20,665 bases of DNA from a virus. The DNA is taken from IMG/VR virus record IMGVR_UViG_3300035698_023702, positions 1 to 20,665 of that record, one strand, 5' to 3'. The position numbers and the translations under genes were made by a program. A model generated the notes under the pieces. It did no database searches, was not told the origin of the DNA, and saw only the letters and a program-made list of their open reading frames with translations. Positions 13,159-20,653 of the stretch are shown piece after piece. Position 1 is the stretch's first letter; every line of letters begins with the position of its first letter.

Positions 13159-14235
13159 ATGGCAAAATTTATTGCAGATCAGAACAAAGTATTGGGAATT
13201 TTTGAGAGCGGAGCTTATGCAAATGCTTATCAGAGTGGAGCTGGTTTAACTGGAAGTGGATTTTGGTTAGGACAAGTAACAGACCATAGTATTACTGATG
13301 CAGAAGGATTGATAGAAACCAGATATTTAGGGACAGCAACAAGGTCTTTTGACACTTTTGATCAAGGACCAAATGATGTGACAGGAACATTGACTTTTCA
13401 CCCAGAAGATATGAGATTACCATTCTGGGCAATTGGTTCTGTTGTAGAGGTTTCAGGAGCAACAGCACATGCATCTGGAGGAACTTGTACACATTCAGTT
13501 AATGAAGTGAATAGTGATGTATGTCAAAATGTATTTGTAAGTGGAACTGGACAAGATATGAATGTGCCTATGTGTTTTACAATAGAAGATAGCAAACAAG
13601 CACCAGGAACAAATAGAAATTTCATTAGAACTGTAGCAGGAGCATGTTTGAATACAGTAACTATTTCAGCAAGTATGGGTGAGAAAGTTTCAGTTGATGT
13701 AGATTACATTGGGCAAAGTTTAACATACACTTCAGGAACAACTACAAGTATAACAGATAGTGGACTTACACCATATATGTGGCACGATTGTTCATTAACA
13801 TTAGCAGGAAGCTCTATGGATACACTAAAGGACTTTTCATTGGCAATTGCTAACAATTTAGAACCAAGTCATTACATTGGAAGCAGTGCAGCAGGAAGAT
13901 TTAGTGGAAGAACAATAGCACCACCAGTAGCACTTAAGAGAGATCATACATTGTCACTAACAATGGACTTACCAAGTGACGATGCAAGTTGGCTTTACAA
14001 TGAGAAATACAAAGGTGGAGTTACTTTTAATGCAAGTTTAGATATGAATGCAGATGTAATAGCAGTTGGAAGTAAACATACAAATTTAGTTATGAGTGGA
14101 TGTCAGATAATTAATATGGATGCACCATCAACAGCAGAAGGAGTAAATGAAACAACAATAGAAATAAGACCACAAAATGTGGCAGGCTCATCTTGGGATA
14201 GAATAGATCACTACAATCCTTGGATACCAGCTTAA
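13159..14235 (+). CDS. Major tail (tube) protein
   Basis: This 358-aa, Gly/Ser/Thr-rich beta protein sits between the tail terminator-like and tail chaperone genes, the standard place for the tube subunit. Features include GSGFWLGQVTDHSITDAEGL near 31-51, a central FNPED-like segment (TGTLTFHPEDMRLPFWAIG, about 75-93) that resembles archaeal and bacterial tube proteins, and a C-terminal ETTIEIRPQN. It is longer than minimal tube proteins of about 150-200 aa, so an extra surface domain is likely. Its ATG is ten bases after GGAGGT at 13143-13148. Intergenic hairpins follow it, as expected for a highly expressed gene. Confidence 0.75.
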   Translation: MAKFIADQNKVLGIFESGAYANAYQSGAGLTGSGFWLGQVTDHSITDAEGLIETRYLGTATRSFDTFDQGPNDVTGTLTFHPEDMRLPFWAIGSVVEVSGATAHASGGTCTHSVNEVNSDVCQNVFVSGTGQDMNVPMCFTIEDSKQAPGTNRNFIRTVAGACLNTVTISASMGEKVSVDVDYIGQSLTYTSGTTTSITDSGLTPYMWHDCSLTLAGSSMDTLKDFSLAIANNLEPSHYIGSSAAGRFSGRTIAPPVALKRDHTLSLTMDLPSDDASWLYNEKYKGGVTFNASLDMNADVIAVGSKHTNLVMSGCQIINMDAPSTAEGVNETTIEIRPQNVAGSSWDRIDHYNPWIPA

Positions 14236-14275
14236 GGTCTGTAAAGCCCTTTCTGGTATACAAATGTACTTTGTA
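14227..14275 (+). other. Weak stem-loops after the major tail gene
   Basis: In the 101-base gap, CCAG 14227-14230 pairs with CTGG 14253-14256, with AAGG/CCTT inside, and TACAAA 14259-14264 pairs with TTTGTA 14270-14275 around a five-base loop. They could stabilise or end the tail-tube mRNA. No two-part promoter was found before the next gene at 14337. Confidence 0.3.
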
Positions 14276-14336
14276 AATAAAATAAAATTTGAAATAGAAG
14301 ATTTTTATAATTATAAATATAAAATGGAGGTATAAA

Positions 14337-14714
14337 ATGTTAACAGCAAAAGATATGGTTTTTCAACGTGGAGAAGACGGTAATTTACTACCTATTGAAG
14401 TGGAATTAGAAGTATTGCCAGATAAACCTAAAGTAAAAGTAAGACCTTTAAGCAGAGGAAAATTACAAGAGATTTATCAAAAAGCTACAAGTGAAGACCC
14501 AGCAACTAAAATACAAGCAGATAATGATGTAATTGTGAATGGTTTAGTAGAGCCTTTAATGACAGAAGAACAAATAAAGGATATGAAACCACAATATGCA
14601 GCAGCAATAGCTACAGCAATTTTGTCTGAGAGTTTAGGAATAAGCCAAGATGAAGTTGGAAAAGTAACAAAAGAAACATTATCTAAACAAGAATTAGAAG
14701 TAAAAAAAAACTAA
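14337..14714 (+). CDS. Tail assembly chaperone, short form (G-like)
   Basis: This 125-aa acidic, helical protein starts five bases after GGAGGT at 14326-14331. It contains VELEVLPDKPKVKVRPLSRG (residues 21-40), IQADNDVIVNGLVEPLMTEE and a helical PQYAAAIATAILSESLGIS. Position between the major tail protein and the tape measure, plus the slippery sequence at its last codons, identifies it as the G-type chaperone that coats the tape measure during tail assembly. It stops at TAA 14712-14714, immediately after A AAA AAC. Confidence 0.8.
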   Translation: MLTAKDMVFQRGEDGNLLPIEVELEVLPDKPKVKVRPLSRGKLQEIYQKATSEDPATKIQADNDVIVNGLVEPLMTEEQIKDMKPQYAAAIATAILSESLGISQDEVGKVTKETLSKQELEVKKN

Positions 14715-14896
14715 GTAATCAAGACATAGTGTTATGGCTTCATGAAAGAGGTTATAATTATTTTACTTTACCAAAATTAACTTATGCAGAAATAAGGAAT
14801 TTAACTGAAGCAAAAGGTAGGCAAATAAAGAAAAAGAACTTAGAAATAAAGAAAATGGAACAAAAAGCAAAGAACCAAAGATTTAGGAAAAGATAA
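14337..14896 (+). CDS. Tail assembly chaperone, frameshifted long form (GT-like)
   Basis: A -1 shift on A AAA AAC (14705-14711) continues translation from base 14711 in the -1 frame: LSNQDIVLWLHERGYNYFTL, then PKLTYAEIRNLTEAKGRQIK and a basic tail, ending at TAA 14894-14896. The fusion is 186 aa (125 plus 61). The T-like extension has the leucine- and aromatic-rich start and basic end usual for such proteins, and has no good start codon of its own (a GTG at 14729 has no Shine-Dalgarno). In lambda, the G/GT ratio is set by a -1 frameshift and GT links the tape measure to the tube protein. Confidence 0.78.
14705..14711 (+). other. Programmed -1 ribosomal frameshift site
   Basis: The heptamer A AAA AAC is in the correct phase (codons AAA and AAC in frame 0) and lies within a run of nine A then C. 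It occurs right before the zero-frame stop at 14712-14714. The downstream -1 frame is open for 61 codons and reads as coding. Confidence 0.75.
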
Positions 14897-14897
14897 A

Positions 14898-15029
14898 ATG
14901 AAAATAAAATTAATCACAATAGCAGGCTTTTTAATCGGATTGGGATTATGCCTTTTAAATATTTATGTTGGAATATTTATTATAGCATTATGGTTTTTAT
15001 TATTTATATCTAAAAGGAGGAAAAAATAA
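14898..15029 (+). CDS. Small two-span membrane protein, 43 aa
   Basis: The ATG is one base after the GT stop (TAAAATG). The protein has two hydrophobic segments (LITIAGFLIGLGLCLL and VGIFIIALWFLLFI) joined by NIY, then a basic tail SKRRKK that should face the cytosol. The gene lies between the tail chaperone and the homing endonuclease, where some siphoviruses have tiny membrane genes. A holin-like role is possible but unsupported. Its 3' end carries AGGAGG (15015-15020) for the next gene. Confidence 0.55.
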   Translation: MKIKLITIAGFLIGLGLCLLNIYVGIFIIALWFLLFISKRRKK

Positions 15030-15030
15030 A

Positions 15031-15429
15031 ATGGTGGGTATAAAAGGAATGAAAAATAAAGGGCAATTTAAGAAAGGAAGTATACCTTGGAATAAAGGAA
15101 TAAATTGTTGGGAAGGTAAAATTCACCCTAAGGGAATGTTAGGGAAAGAAAATAAATGGGGGCACCATAATAAAAAAACAAAACAAAAAATCTCAAATAA
15201 ATTAAATGGAAGAAAACTTAATACAACCCATAAAGAAAATATAAGTGAAACAAATAAAATAAAGATGCAAAAAATAATTCATCATATTAATGGAAATCAT
15301 AATGATAATAGGCCAGAAAATAGAATGATAATGACACAAAGTGAACATATAAAACTTCATATTAAACAAAGAGATGTTCATCCCTGGGATTATATTAAAA
15401 TAAATACTGGAGGTAATTTAGAATTGTAG
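15031..15429 (+). CDS. HNH homing endonuclease with NUMOD3-like motifs
   Basis: This 132-aa protein begins with NUMOD3-like DNA-binding repeats (KGQFKKGSIPWNKG at 10-23; KKTKQKISNKLNGRKLN at 48-64) and ends with an HNH nuclease motif: IIHHINGNHNDNRPENRMIM at 82-101, followed by SEHIKLH with H106 and H110. Freestanding HNH endonucleases cut a DNA site and spread by homing. It splits the usual chaperone to tape-measure junction, so it is likely a mobile insert. It overlaps nothing; its 3' end contains the GGAGGT (15409-15414) that may serve the tape measure gene. It ends at TAG. Confidence 0.85.
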   Translation: MVGIKGMKNKGQFKKGSIPWNKGINCWEGKIHPKGMLGKENKWGHHNKKTKQKISNKLNGRKLNTTHKENISETNKIKMQKIIHHINGNHNDNRPENRMIMTQSEHIKLHIKQRDVHPWDYIKINTGGNLEL

Positions 15430-15434
15430 GATTT

Positions 15435-17267
15435 ATGGGAGGAATGGCAGGAGGAGCAGCAGTTTCTATAGTTATATCTGCAGTAGACAAATTCTCTAAA
15501 ACATTTGATAAAGCTGGAACTCAAATGAGTGGATTAGTTGGATATGCAGCACAACACAAAGCTGCTTTTATTGGGGCTGGGGCTGCCCTAACTGGAATGG
15601 GAATTGTAGGAGTAGCAGCAATGAGTTCGTTAGTAAGATCTGCAAGTACATTACAGGAAGTTCAAAACAAATTTGATGTTGTATTTAAAAATAATGAAGA
15701 AGCAGCTAACGCTTTTGTGACAGAATTACAAGAAGGATACACAATGTCTGAAAGAGCGGCGAAACAATATTTATCAGCATTTCAGGATTTATTTGTGCCT
15801 ATGGGAGTTGCAAGAGATGAAGCAACTGCATTATCTGGTAGTATGGTTAAATTAGCAGCTGATGTAGGTTCTTTTAACAATGTAGCAACTCCAGATGTTA
15901 TTAGGGATTTCCAGAGTGCTTTAGTAGGAAATCACGAAACAGTTAAAAAATATGGAATTATTCTTACTGAAACCACTTTAAAACAAAAAGCTTTTGATAT
16001 GGGTGTGGGAGATTTAATTGAAAGTGAAGGAAAATTAAAAGGAGTTCTTACAGAACAAGAAAAATTACAAGTGAGAATGCAGATTCTTTTTGATGGTTCA
16101 GCAGATGCACAAGGGGATTTGGCCAGAAGCACAGGAACTTATGAATATGCAACTAAACAACTTAATGCTAAAATGGAAGATTTAAGAACTTCTTTAGGAA
16201 CATATCTTATTCCTATGTTTACTAAAGTAGTTGAAAAAATCACAAATGTGGTGAGTTGGTTCAATAATTTAAGTGAAGGAACTAAGAAATTTATTGTAAT
16301 TGGAGCAATGTTAACAGCTTTATTATTTTTAGTTGTTGGTCCTTTATTAATTCTTCTTGTTATGTTACCTGCAATAGCATCTGGTTTAGGTATGGTAGCG
16401 GCTGGAATGACAGCAGTTAGTATTGCTGGATTACCTGTTTGGGCTGTTATATTAATAATTGCAGCAGCAATTGCAGCATTAATTGCCATAGTACTTATTT
16501 TAAGGAAACATTGGGTAAATATATGGAATTTTATTAAAAAAGTAACAGGGACTGTAGCAAAAGCAGCTGTAAACTATTTCTTCACAATGTTAACTGCATG
16601 GACAAAAGTTTGGGGAAGTATCTATAATTTTGTGTTAGGAATTTGGAATAAGATAGTAGGAGTAGTTGAATGGGGAGTAAATATGGTTATAAAAGCTATA
16701 AATGCTATAATTAGTGCATATAATAGAGTTGCAAAAATCATAGGACTTCCAACAATAAGAAAAATAGGATTGGTTAATTTAGAAAGATTTAAAGCAGAAT
16801 TAATTGATATTGAAGGTGTTTTAGCAAAGATAGAAGAAAAAAGATTAGCTGCAATTGGAAAGATTGAAAAGTTTATGAAACCTATAGAAGAGAAAGTAAA
16901 AGAGGAAAAAAAAGTAGGTATTTTGGAAAAAGTAAAGGCAGGTGTAATTCCTGAAGCAGTAATACCACCTGCAGGAATAACTCCAGATGTATCTTCTGAT
17001 ATTGGACAGTTAGCAGATAGTACAGCAAATACAGAAGATTTAACAAAAAATATAGAAAAAGGAACAACACAATCAAGTATTAGTTTGCATAAATTAGAAA
17101 GCATAAATGAAAGAATTGCAACAGATGTGGGTGATATTGCAACTATTCAAAGGGCTCAAGCAGCTATAAGTTATAATTTTTATGGGGATATAAATGGATT
17201 AACAGGCAAAGACCTTGCCGTTACTTTACAAGATGAATTAAATAAAAGGATAACTCCAGGATTCTAA
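15435..17267 (+). CDS. Tape measure protein
   Basis: This 610-aa protein starts with Gly/Ala-rich hydrophobic segments (about 45-64), followed by a helical body. A TMP core region runs about 70-260 (VGSFNNVATPDVIRDFQSAL, KKYGIILTETTLKQKAFD), and hydrophobic spans lie at about 287-311, 313-333 and 336-357. The C-terminal part is helical (KPIEEKVKEEKKVGILEKVK) and ends in VTLQDELNKRITPGF. It sets tail length and is ejected with DNA; the hydrophobic spans may insert into the host membrane. Start: the ATG at 15435 is used here, but GGAGGT at 15409-15414 is eight bases before an in-frame ATT at 15423, and ATG 15444 follows GGGAGG closely. The homing endonuclease insertion may have changed the original start region. 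Confidence 0.87.
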   Translation: MGGMAGGAAVSIVISAVDKFSKTFDKAGTQMSGLVGYAAQHKAAFIGAGAALTGMGIVGVAAMSSLVRSASTLQEVQNKFDVVFKNNEEAANAFVTELQEGYTMSERAAKQYLSAFQDLFVPMGVARDEATALSGSMVKLAADVGSFNNVATPDVIRDFQSALVGNHETVKKYGIILTETTLKQKAFDMGVGDLIESEGKLKGVLTEQEKLQVRMQILFDGSADAQGDLARSTGTYEYATKQLNAKMEDLRTSLGTYLIPMFTKVVEKITNVVSWFNNLSEGTKKFIVIGAMLTALLFLVVGPLLILLVMLPAIASGLGMVAAGMTAVSIAGLPVWAVILIIAAAIAALIAIVLILRKHWVNIWNFIKKVTGTVAKAAVNYFFTMLTAWTKVWGSIYNFVLGIWNKIVGVVEWGVNMVIKAINAIISAYNRVAKIIGLPTIRKIGLVNLERFKAELIDIEGVLAKIEEKRLAAIGKIEKFMKPIEEKVKEEKKVGILEKVKAGVIPEAVIPPAGITPDVSSDIGQLADSTANTEDLTKNIEKGTTQSSISLHKLESINERIATDVGDIATIQRAQAAISYNFYGDINGLTGKDLAVTLQDELNKRITPGF

Positions 17268-17268
17268 A

Positions 17269-18789
17269 ATGGTGGTAAATGTAAAGATTACAATAGGGGA
17301 AATAACTTATGCAAATGCAAAAGAAATTAATGTAGAAAAATCTATTGGAGATTATAATGCTAATTCTAACTTCACTGTTGAATTTAATAATTTTTCAGGA
17401 GTTTATGACAACGAATTTACTCTAAATGATGAAGTAATAATTTATGCAGATAAGGACACAGCACCTACAACAAAAATATTCACAGGAATTGTTGAAAATA
17501 TTTCATACTCTGGAAGTGGAACAAGCGAAACAATAACTCTTACTGGAAGAGATTATGGTGCAACACTAATGGATATGAATATTCAACCTATTGTGTTTAA
17601 AGGGGAAGATGTTGGATATATTGCAAAATCAATCATAGAACAAAATACAGTTGGAATTGTCACAACTACACATATAGATACTAAAACAGAAACAATTACA
17701 GAAAGGCTTGCTTATAACCACGACAATATTTTTGATGCACTTAAACATCTTGCTGAATTAGCAGAGTATTATTTTTATGTGGATGAAGATAAGGATGTTC
17801 ATTTTGAAAAAAAAGGAGACATAATTTCTGGATTAACTTTTGATAATACAAATGTAACTGATGCTCAATTTACAACAGACGACAAAGAAATTTATAATAA
17901 AATTTGGGTTTATGGAGATAGGATATTAACAGGAGCTACAGATACTTTTGCTACAGACGGTGTTGGTTCTGTTTTTACATTAACAGATAAACCTCATAAT
18001 ATCCGTGTTATTTCTCATAATGTTTTAATGGAAAAAGGTGGAATTTATCAGATGGATGACCCCACAGTAACATCTGGATTAAAATATGTAGTAAATTTTA
18101 ATGAAAAGGGTATTATCTTTGTTTCAGGGATAGCTGCAGGAGATAATATTCCTGCTTCAGGAACTCTTCCTGTTCAAGTAGATTATGAAAGAAGTACACC
18201 TATTTTAAAATTTAAACAAGATTCAAATAGTATATCTAATTACGGACCTAAAGCGAAAGTAATCACAGATTTAGGGATAAAAGATTTTTCAAGAGCAAAT
18301 GAAAGAGCGACAGAATTTTTAGTGGAAAATAAGGATCCTAAAATTCAGGGAGATATAGATGTAAAAGGAGTTATTGCAATAACTCCTGGAAACACGGCGG
18401 AAGTGGATTTGCCTTGGCATAATGTTAATGCGCAGATTTATACTATAATTAACGTTTCTTACACATTCAATAAGAGAAATAATTTAAATGATACTGTATT
18501 AAGATTAACTATGAATCAGAAAATATCGGATTTTGTGGATATGATGAAAGACCAAAAACTTAGAATGAAAACAATAGAAGCAGGTCCTTTAGAAGGTGTT
18601 ATGACAAGATTAGAGACATTTATCGGAAATGTTGGCGTTGAAGAACATTGGGAATTGTGGGTAAAATCTTTTGGTAACAGATTTATTTTTCATCAGACAG
18701 GACATGATATTTTGGAGAGTCCTACATCATTATTAACAGATGGAACTCCTTTAGGTTCAACCCTTTTACAATCAGGAGGTGAATTTTAA
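17269..18789 (+). CDS. Tail hub / baseplate hub protein
   Basis: This 506-aa protein sits after the tape measure gene and shows a hub-type arrangement. Residues 1-100 include VNVKITIGEITYANAKEINV, FTVEFNNFSG and VGIVTTTHI-like strands, with TITLTGRDYGATLMD at about 88-102. Residues about 115-185 contain a helix-strand domain (GYIAKSIIEQNTVGIV, NIFDALKHLAELAEYYFYVD), as in gp27/gpD-type hubs. A beta-rich C-terminal region follows (VIAITPGNTAEVDLPWHNV). The hub anchors fibres at the tail tip. The last 70 residues (GVEEHWELWVKSFGNRFIF) may form a further domain. The call rests on fold pattern and position. Confidence 0.7.
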   Translation: MVVNVKITIGEITYANAKEINVEKSIGDYNANSNFTVEFNNFSGVYDNEFTLNDEVIIYADKDTAPTTKIFTGIVENISYSGSGTSETITLTGRDYGATLMDMNIQPIVFKGEDVGYIAKSIIEQNTVGIVTTTHIDTKTETITERLAYNHDNIFDALKHLAELAEYYFYVDEDKDVHFEKKGDIISGLTFDNTNVTDAQFTTDDKEIYNKIWVYGDRILTGATDTFATDGVGSVFTLTDKPHNIRVISHNVLMEKGGIYQMDDPTVTSGLKYVVNFNEKGIIFVSGIAAGDNIPASGTLPVQVDYERSTPILKFKQDSNSISNYGPKAKVITDLGIKDFSRANERATEFLVENKDPKIQGDIDVKGVIAITPGNTAEVDLPWHNVNAQIYTIINVSYTFNKRNNLNDTVLRLTMNQKISDFVDMMKDQKLRMKTIEAGPLEGVMTRLETFIGNVGVEEHWELWVKSFGNRFIFHQTGHDILESPTSLLTDGTPLGSTLLQSGGEF

Positions 18790-19149
18790 ATGATAGTAGA
18801 TGATGGAATTAAAACAATGGCTGGAATAATTGGTTCAAGTGTAGTAAATAGACCAAGTCATTATGCAGTCGGAACTGGAAGTTCAACAGTAACAGCTGGA
18901 GATATAGCTTTGCTTACTGAAACAGACAGAAACGCCGTATCAAGTATTGATTTAAGTGTGGCAAAGGATATAACTTATATTGCAGATTTTAGTGCACCAG
19001 AGATGAGCGGAACAACTATAACAGAATTTGGATTGTTTAATGCAGCAAGTAATGGTAGCATGTTCCATAGAGAAGTAGTTACTGCTATTGAATTTGCAGG
19101 CGATAGAGAATTACAAATTCAAACTACATTAAGATTTGCAAAAGCGTAA
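18790..19149 (+). CDS. Tail fibre/baseplate attachment protein
   Basis: This 119-aa protein has the pattern of the short fibre N-terminal module: HYAVGTGSSTVTAGD at 24-38, LLTETDRNAV, ISGTTITEFGLFNA-like TITEFGLFNAASNGSMFHRE at 76-95, and a final strand LQIQTTLRFAKA. Proteins of this kind connect fibres to the tail hub. It starts with no gap after the hub stop (TAA then ATG), the tightest junction in the window. It may be followed by fibre genes for receptor binding further downstream. Confidence 0.65.
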   Translation: MIVDDGIKTMAGIIGSSVVNRPSHYAVGTGSSTVTAGDIALLTETDRNAVSSIDLSVAKDITYIADFSAPEMSGTTITEFGLFNAASNGSMFHREVVTAIEFAGDRELQIQTTLRFAKA

Positions 19150-19150
19150 A

Positions 19151-19711
19151 ATGATAAAAAAAATATGGAAGAAGTTTGTAAAAATCCAATATGAATATTG
19201 GTATGAAGAAGATTTGGATAAGGTGAACTCTGAAATAGAAAAACTGAAAAATCAAATTGAAAGTTTAAAAGAAAAAATAATTACACTTAAAAGAGTTTAT
19301 GAAATAGACGAGCCAAATGAACCAGAAAAATTAGGAGAGATAAGTGTATTTGAATTAAAGAAATTACTTGCTCCTTATTGTAATGATATTTATTTGTCAG
19401 ATAGAATGTATGGATTAACAAGTGTAGCTCAAGCAAAAAAGTTTAGTGAAGAAACAAAAGTATTTGTAAGGCAATGGGTAAGAGAACAACATGATTGTGA
19501 TGAATTTTCATTTGCTTTGATGGGATATTGGAATGATGGCCTAAAACAATTTGCTTTTGGAATTGCTTGGAGTTCTCCTCATGCTTTTAATATATTTGTT
19601 GATAACAATAAACAAGTATGGATTGTAGAACCACAGAGTAATAAGTTTATGAAAATAGAAGATATTAAAAACAATAATAAATATTATCCTTTACGTCTTA
19701 TACTAATATAA
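19151..19711 (+). CDS. MOA-like (Agglutinin_C-type) cysteine peptidase-like protein
   Basis: This is a 186-aa protein. An N-terminal coiled coil (residues about 18-50) is followed by a compact domain with C116 in HDCDEFSFALMGYW, H144 in SSPHAFNIFVDN and E160 in WIVEPQSN. This Cys-His-Glu arrangement, with the HA.N and EPQ signatures, resembles the papain-like domain of the Marasmius oreades agglutinin and related phage proteins. It could be a tail-tip or lysis peptidase acting on the host envelope; this is inference. The start is the ATG at 19151, one base after the previous stop, matching the dominant junction style; an in-frame ATG at 19136 would add five residues and overlap the previous gene. 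Confidence 0.6.
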   Translation: MIKKIWKKFVKIQYEYWYEEDLDKVNSEIEKLKNQIESLKEKIITLKRVYEIDEPNEPEKLGEISVFELKKLLAPYCNDIYLSDRMYGLTSVAQAKKFSEETKVFVRQWVREQHDCDEFSFALMGYWNDGLKQFAFGIAWSSPHAFNIFVDNNKQVWIVEPQSNKFMKIEDIKNNNKYYPLRLILI

Positions 19712-19728
19712 TGAAAAGGAGGTAAAAA

Positions 19729-20100
19729 ATGACTTTATTACATACACAATATGCAAGCGGAAACCAATTTACAGCTGGGGCTTCAGGAGGAACAATTGGT
19801 GTTAGTGGAATTAATGACGTAACTGGAAGAGTTAACTTTGGTGGATTTGATTTTCCACAAGTAGCAAATATAGGTTTTACTTCAGGTGCTGCTAATGAAA
19901 TTCTTACAGCAACTTATGAAGGAGAAAATCAATCATATGTTCAAACTATGGTTTACAATGCTGAAATAAGTCCTGTAAGTGTAATAGTTAGTGGAACAAG
20001 TATAGGTAGTGTTGTGGAATGGGTATTTTATTATGAAACAGCTGGTAGTTTAGCAACATCAACAGGAGGATTAGTTGCAGGGTCAATTTCAATAACTTAA
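19729..20100 (+). CDS. Distal tail/fibre protein, 123 aa
   Basis: This Gly/Ser/Val-rich beta protein has no recognised family. Strand-like segments include GTIGVSGINDVTGRVNFGGF, QVANIGFTSGAAN and SPVSVIVSGTSIGSVVEWVF. It begins five bases after AGGAGGT (19717-19723), a strong site. Its position in the fibre region and composition suggest a surface-exposed tail or fibre component. It is followed by the next gene after one base (TAAAATG). Confidence 0.55.
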   Translation: MTLLHTQYASGNQFTAGASGGTIGVSGINDVTGRVNFGGFDFPQVANIGFTSGAANEILTATYEGENQSYVQTMVYNAEISPVSVIVSGTSIGSVVEWVFYYETAGSLATSTGGLVAGSISIT

Positions 20101-20101
20101 A

Positions 20102-20653
20102 ATGGTACAATTAAGTATTGGTGGATTGGTATTGGGTAAACTACCTGTAATCAAAAGTATTCAACATGGTAGTGTTTCTATAGCAGAAGCTACTGCTTCA
20201 GAAACAGACACAATAACTTCTGTTGATACAAATAATTCTTTAATACTTTATAATGGAAAAACAGGTAATGATGGAAATATAGCAAATGCTTCTTGGTTTT
20301 TTGTAAGACTTGAACTTACAAACTCAACTACAGTTACAGCAACAAGAGATGAACCTTTTGAGGATGCTGTTGTTACTTACTGTGTTATAGAATTTTATCC
20401 TGGAATAATTAAATCAAATCAATCTGGAAGTATTACAATGACTGGAACAAGTAATACAGCTACAATAAATGCAGTTAATACAAGTAAATCACTTTTAAGT
20501 TTTTTAAATTATACACATACTGAAGATGCAAGTATGAGAGATACTTGGGCATGTGCAAGGATGGAACTTACAAACTCAACTACAGTTACAGTTACGAGAT
20601 TAAGTGATACTGGTACTATAATTGCAAATTATCAAGTTGTAGAATTTTACTAA
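20102..20653 (+). CDS. Tail fibre-like protein with two tandem domain repeats
   Basis: This 183-aa protein consists of two related halves of about 80 residues. Half one (residues 17-99) contains IKSIQHGSVSI, ELTNSTTVTATR (71-82) and CVIEFYP. Half two (103-183) contains IKSNQSGSITM, ELTNSTTVTVTR (155-166) and QVVEFY. Such repeated beta domains are typical of receptor-binding or fibre proteins, but no specific receptor domain was identified. The halves share an identical 28-base stretch at the ELTNSTTVT coding sequence. It starts one base after the preceding stop; the window ends 12 bases after its stop, so following genes are not visible. Confidence 0.7.
   Translation: MVQLSIGGLVLGKLPVIKSIQHGSVSIAEATASETDTITSVDTNNSLILYNGKTGNDGNIANASWFFVRLELTNSTTVTATRDEPFEDAVVTYCVIEFYPGIIKSNQSGSITMTGTSNTATINAVNTSKSLLSFLNYTHTEDASMRDTWACARMELTNSTTVTVTRLSDTGTIIANYQVVEFY
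20312..20339 (+). repeat. 28-base direct repeat, copy 1
   Basis: This stretch, encoding the ELTNSTTVT region of the first domain, is identical base for base to 20564-20591, an offset of 252 bases (84 codons). The flanking parts of the two domains are much less similar. Confidence 0.85.
20564..20591 (+). repeat. 28-base direct repeat, copy 2
   Basis: This is the second copy of the repeat at 20312-20339, in the same reading frame in the second domain. Identity including synonymous positions suggests recent duplication or gene conversion. Confidence 0.85.

Noticed and set aside
14729-14896. T-like frame as an independent gene from GTG 14729.
   Set aside because: No Shine-Dalgarno at suitable distance, and a canonical slippery heptamer in correct phase explains the frame better.
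16139-17104. Long minus-strand frames opposite the tape measure gene.
   Set aside because: Mirror products of Ala/Ile-rich coding sequence; the + strand gene has clear homology-type pattern and operon context.
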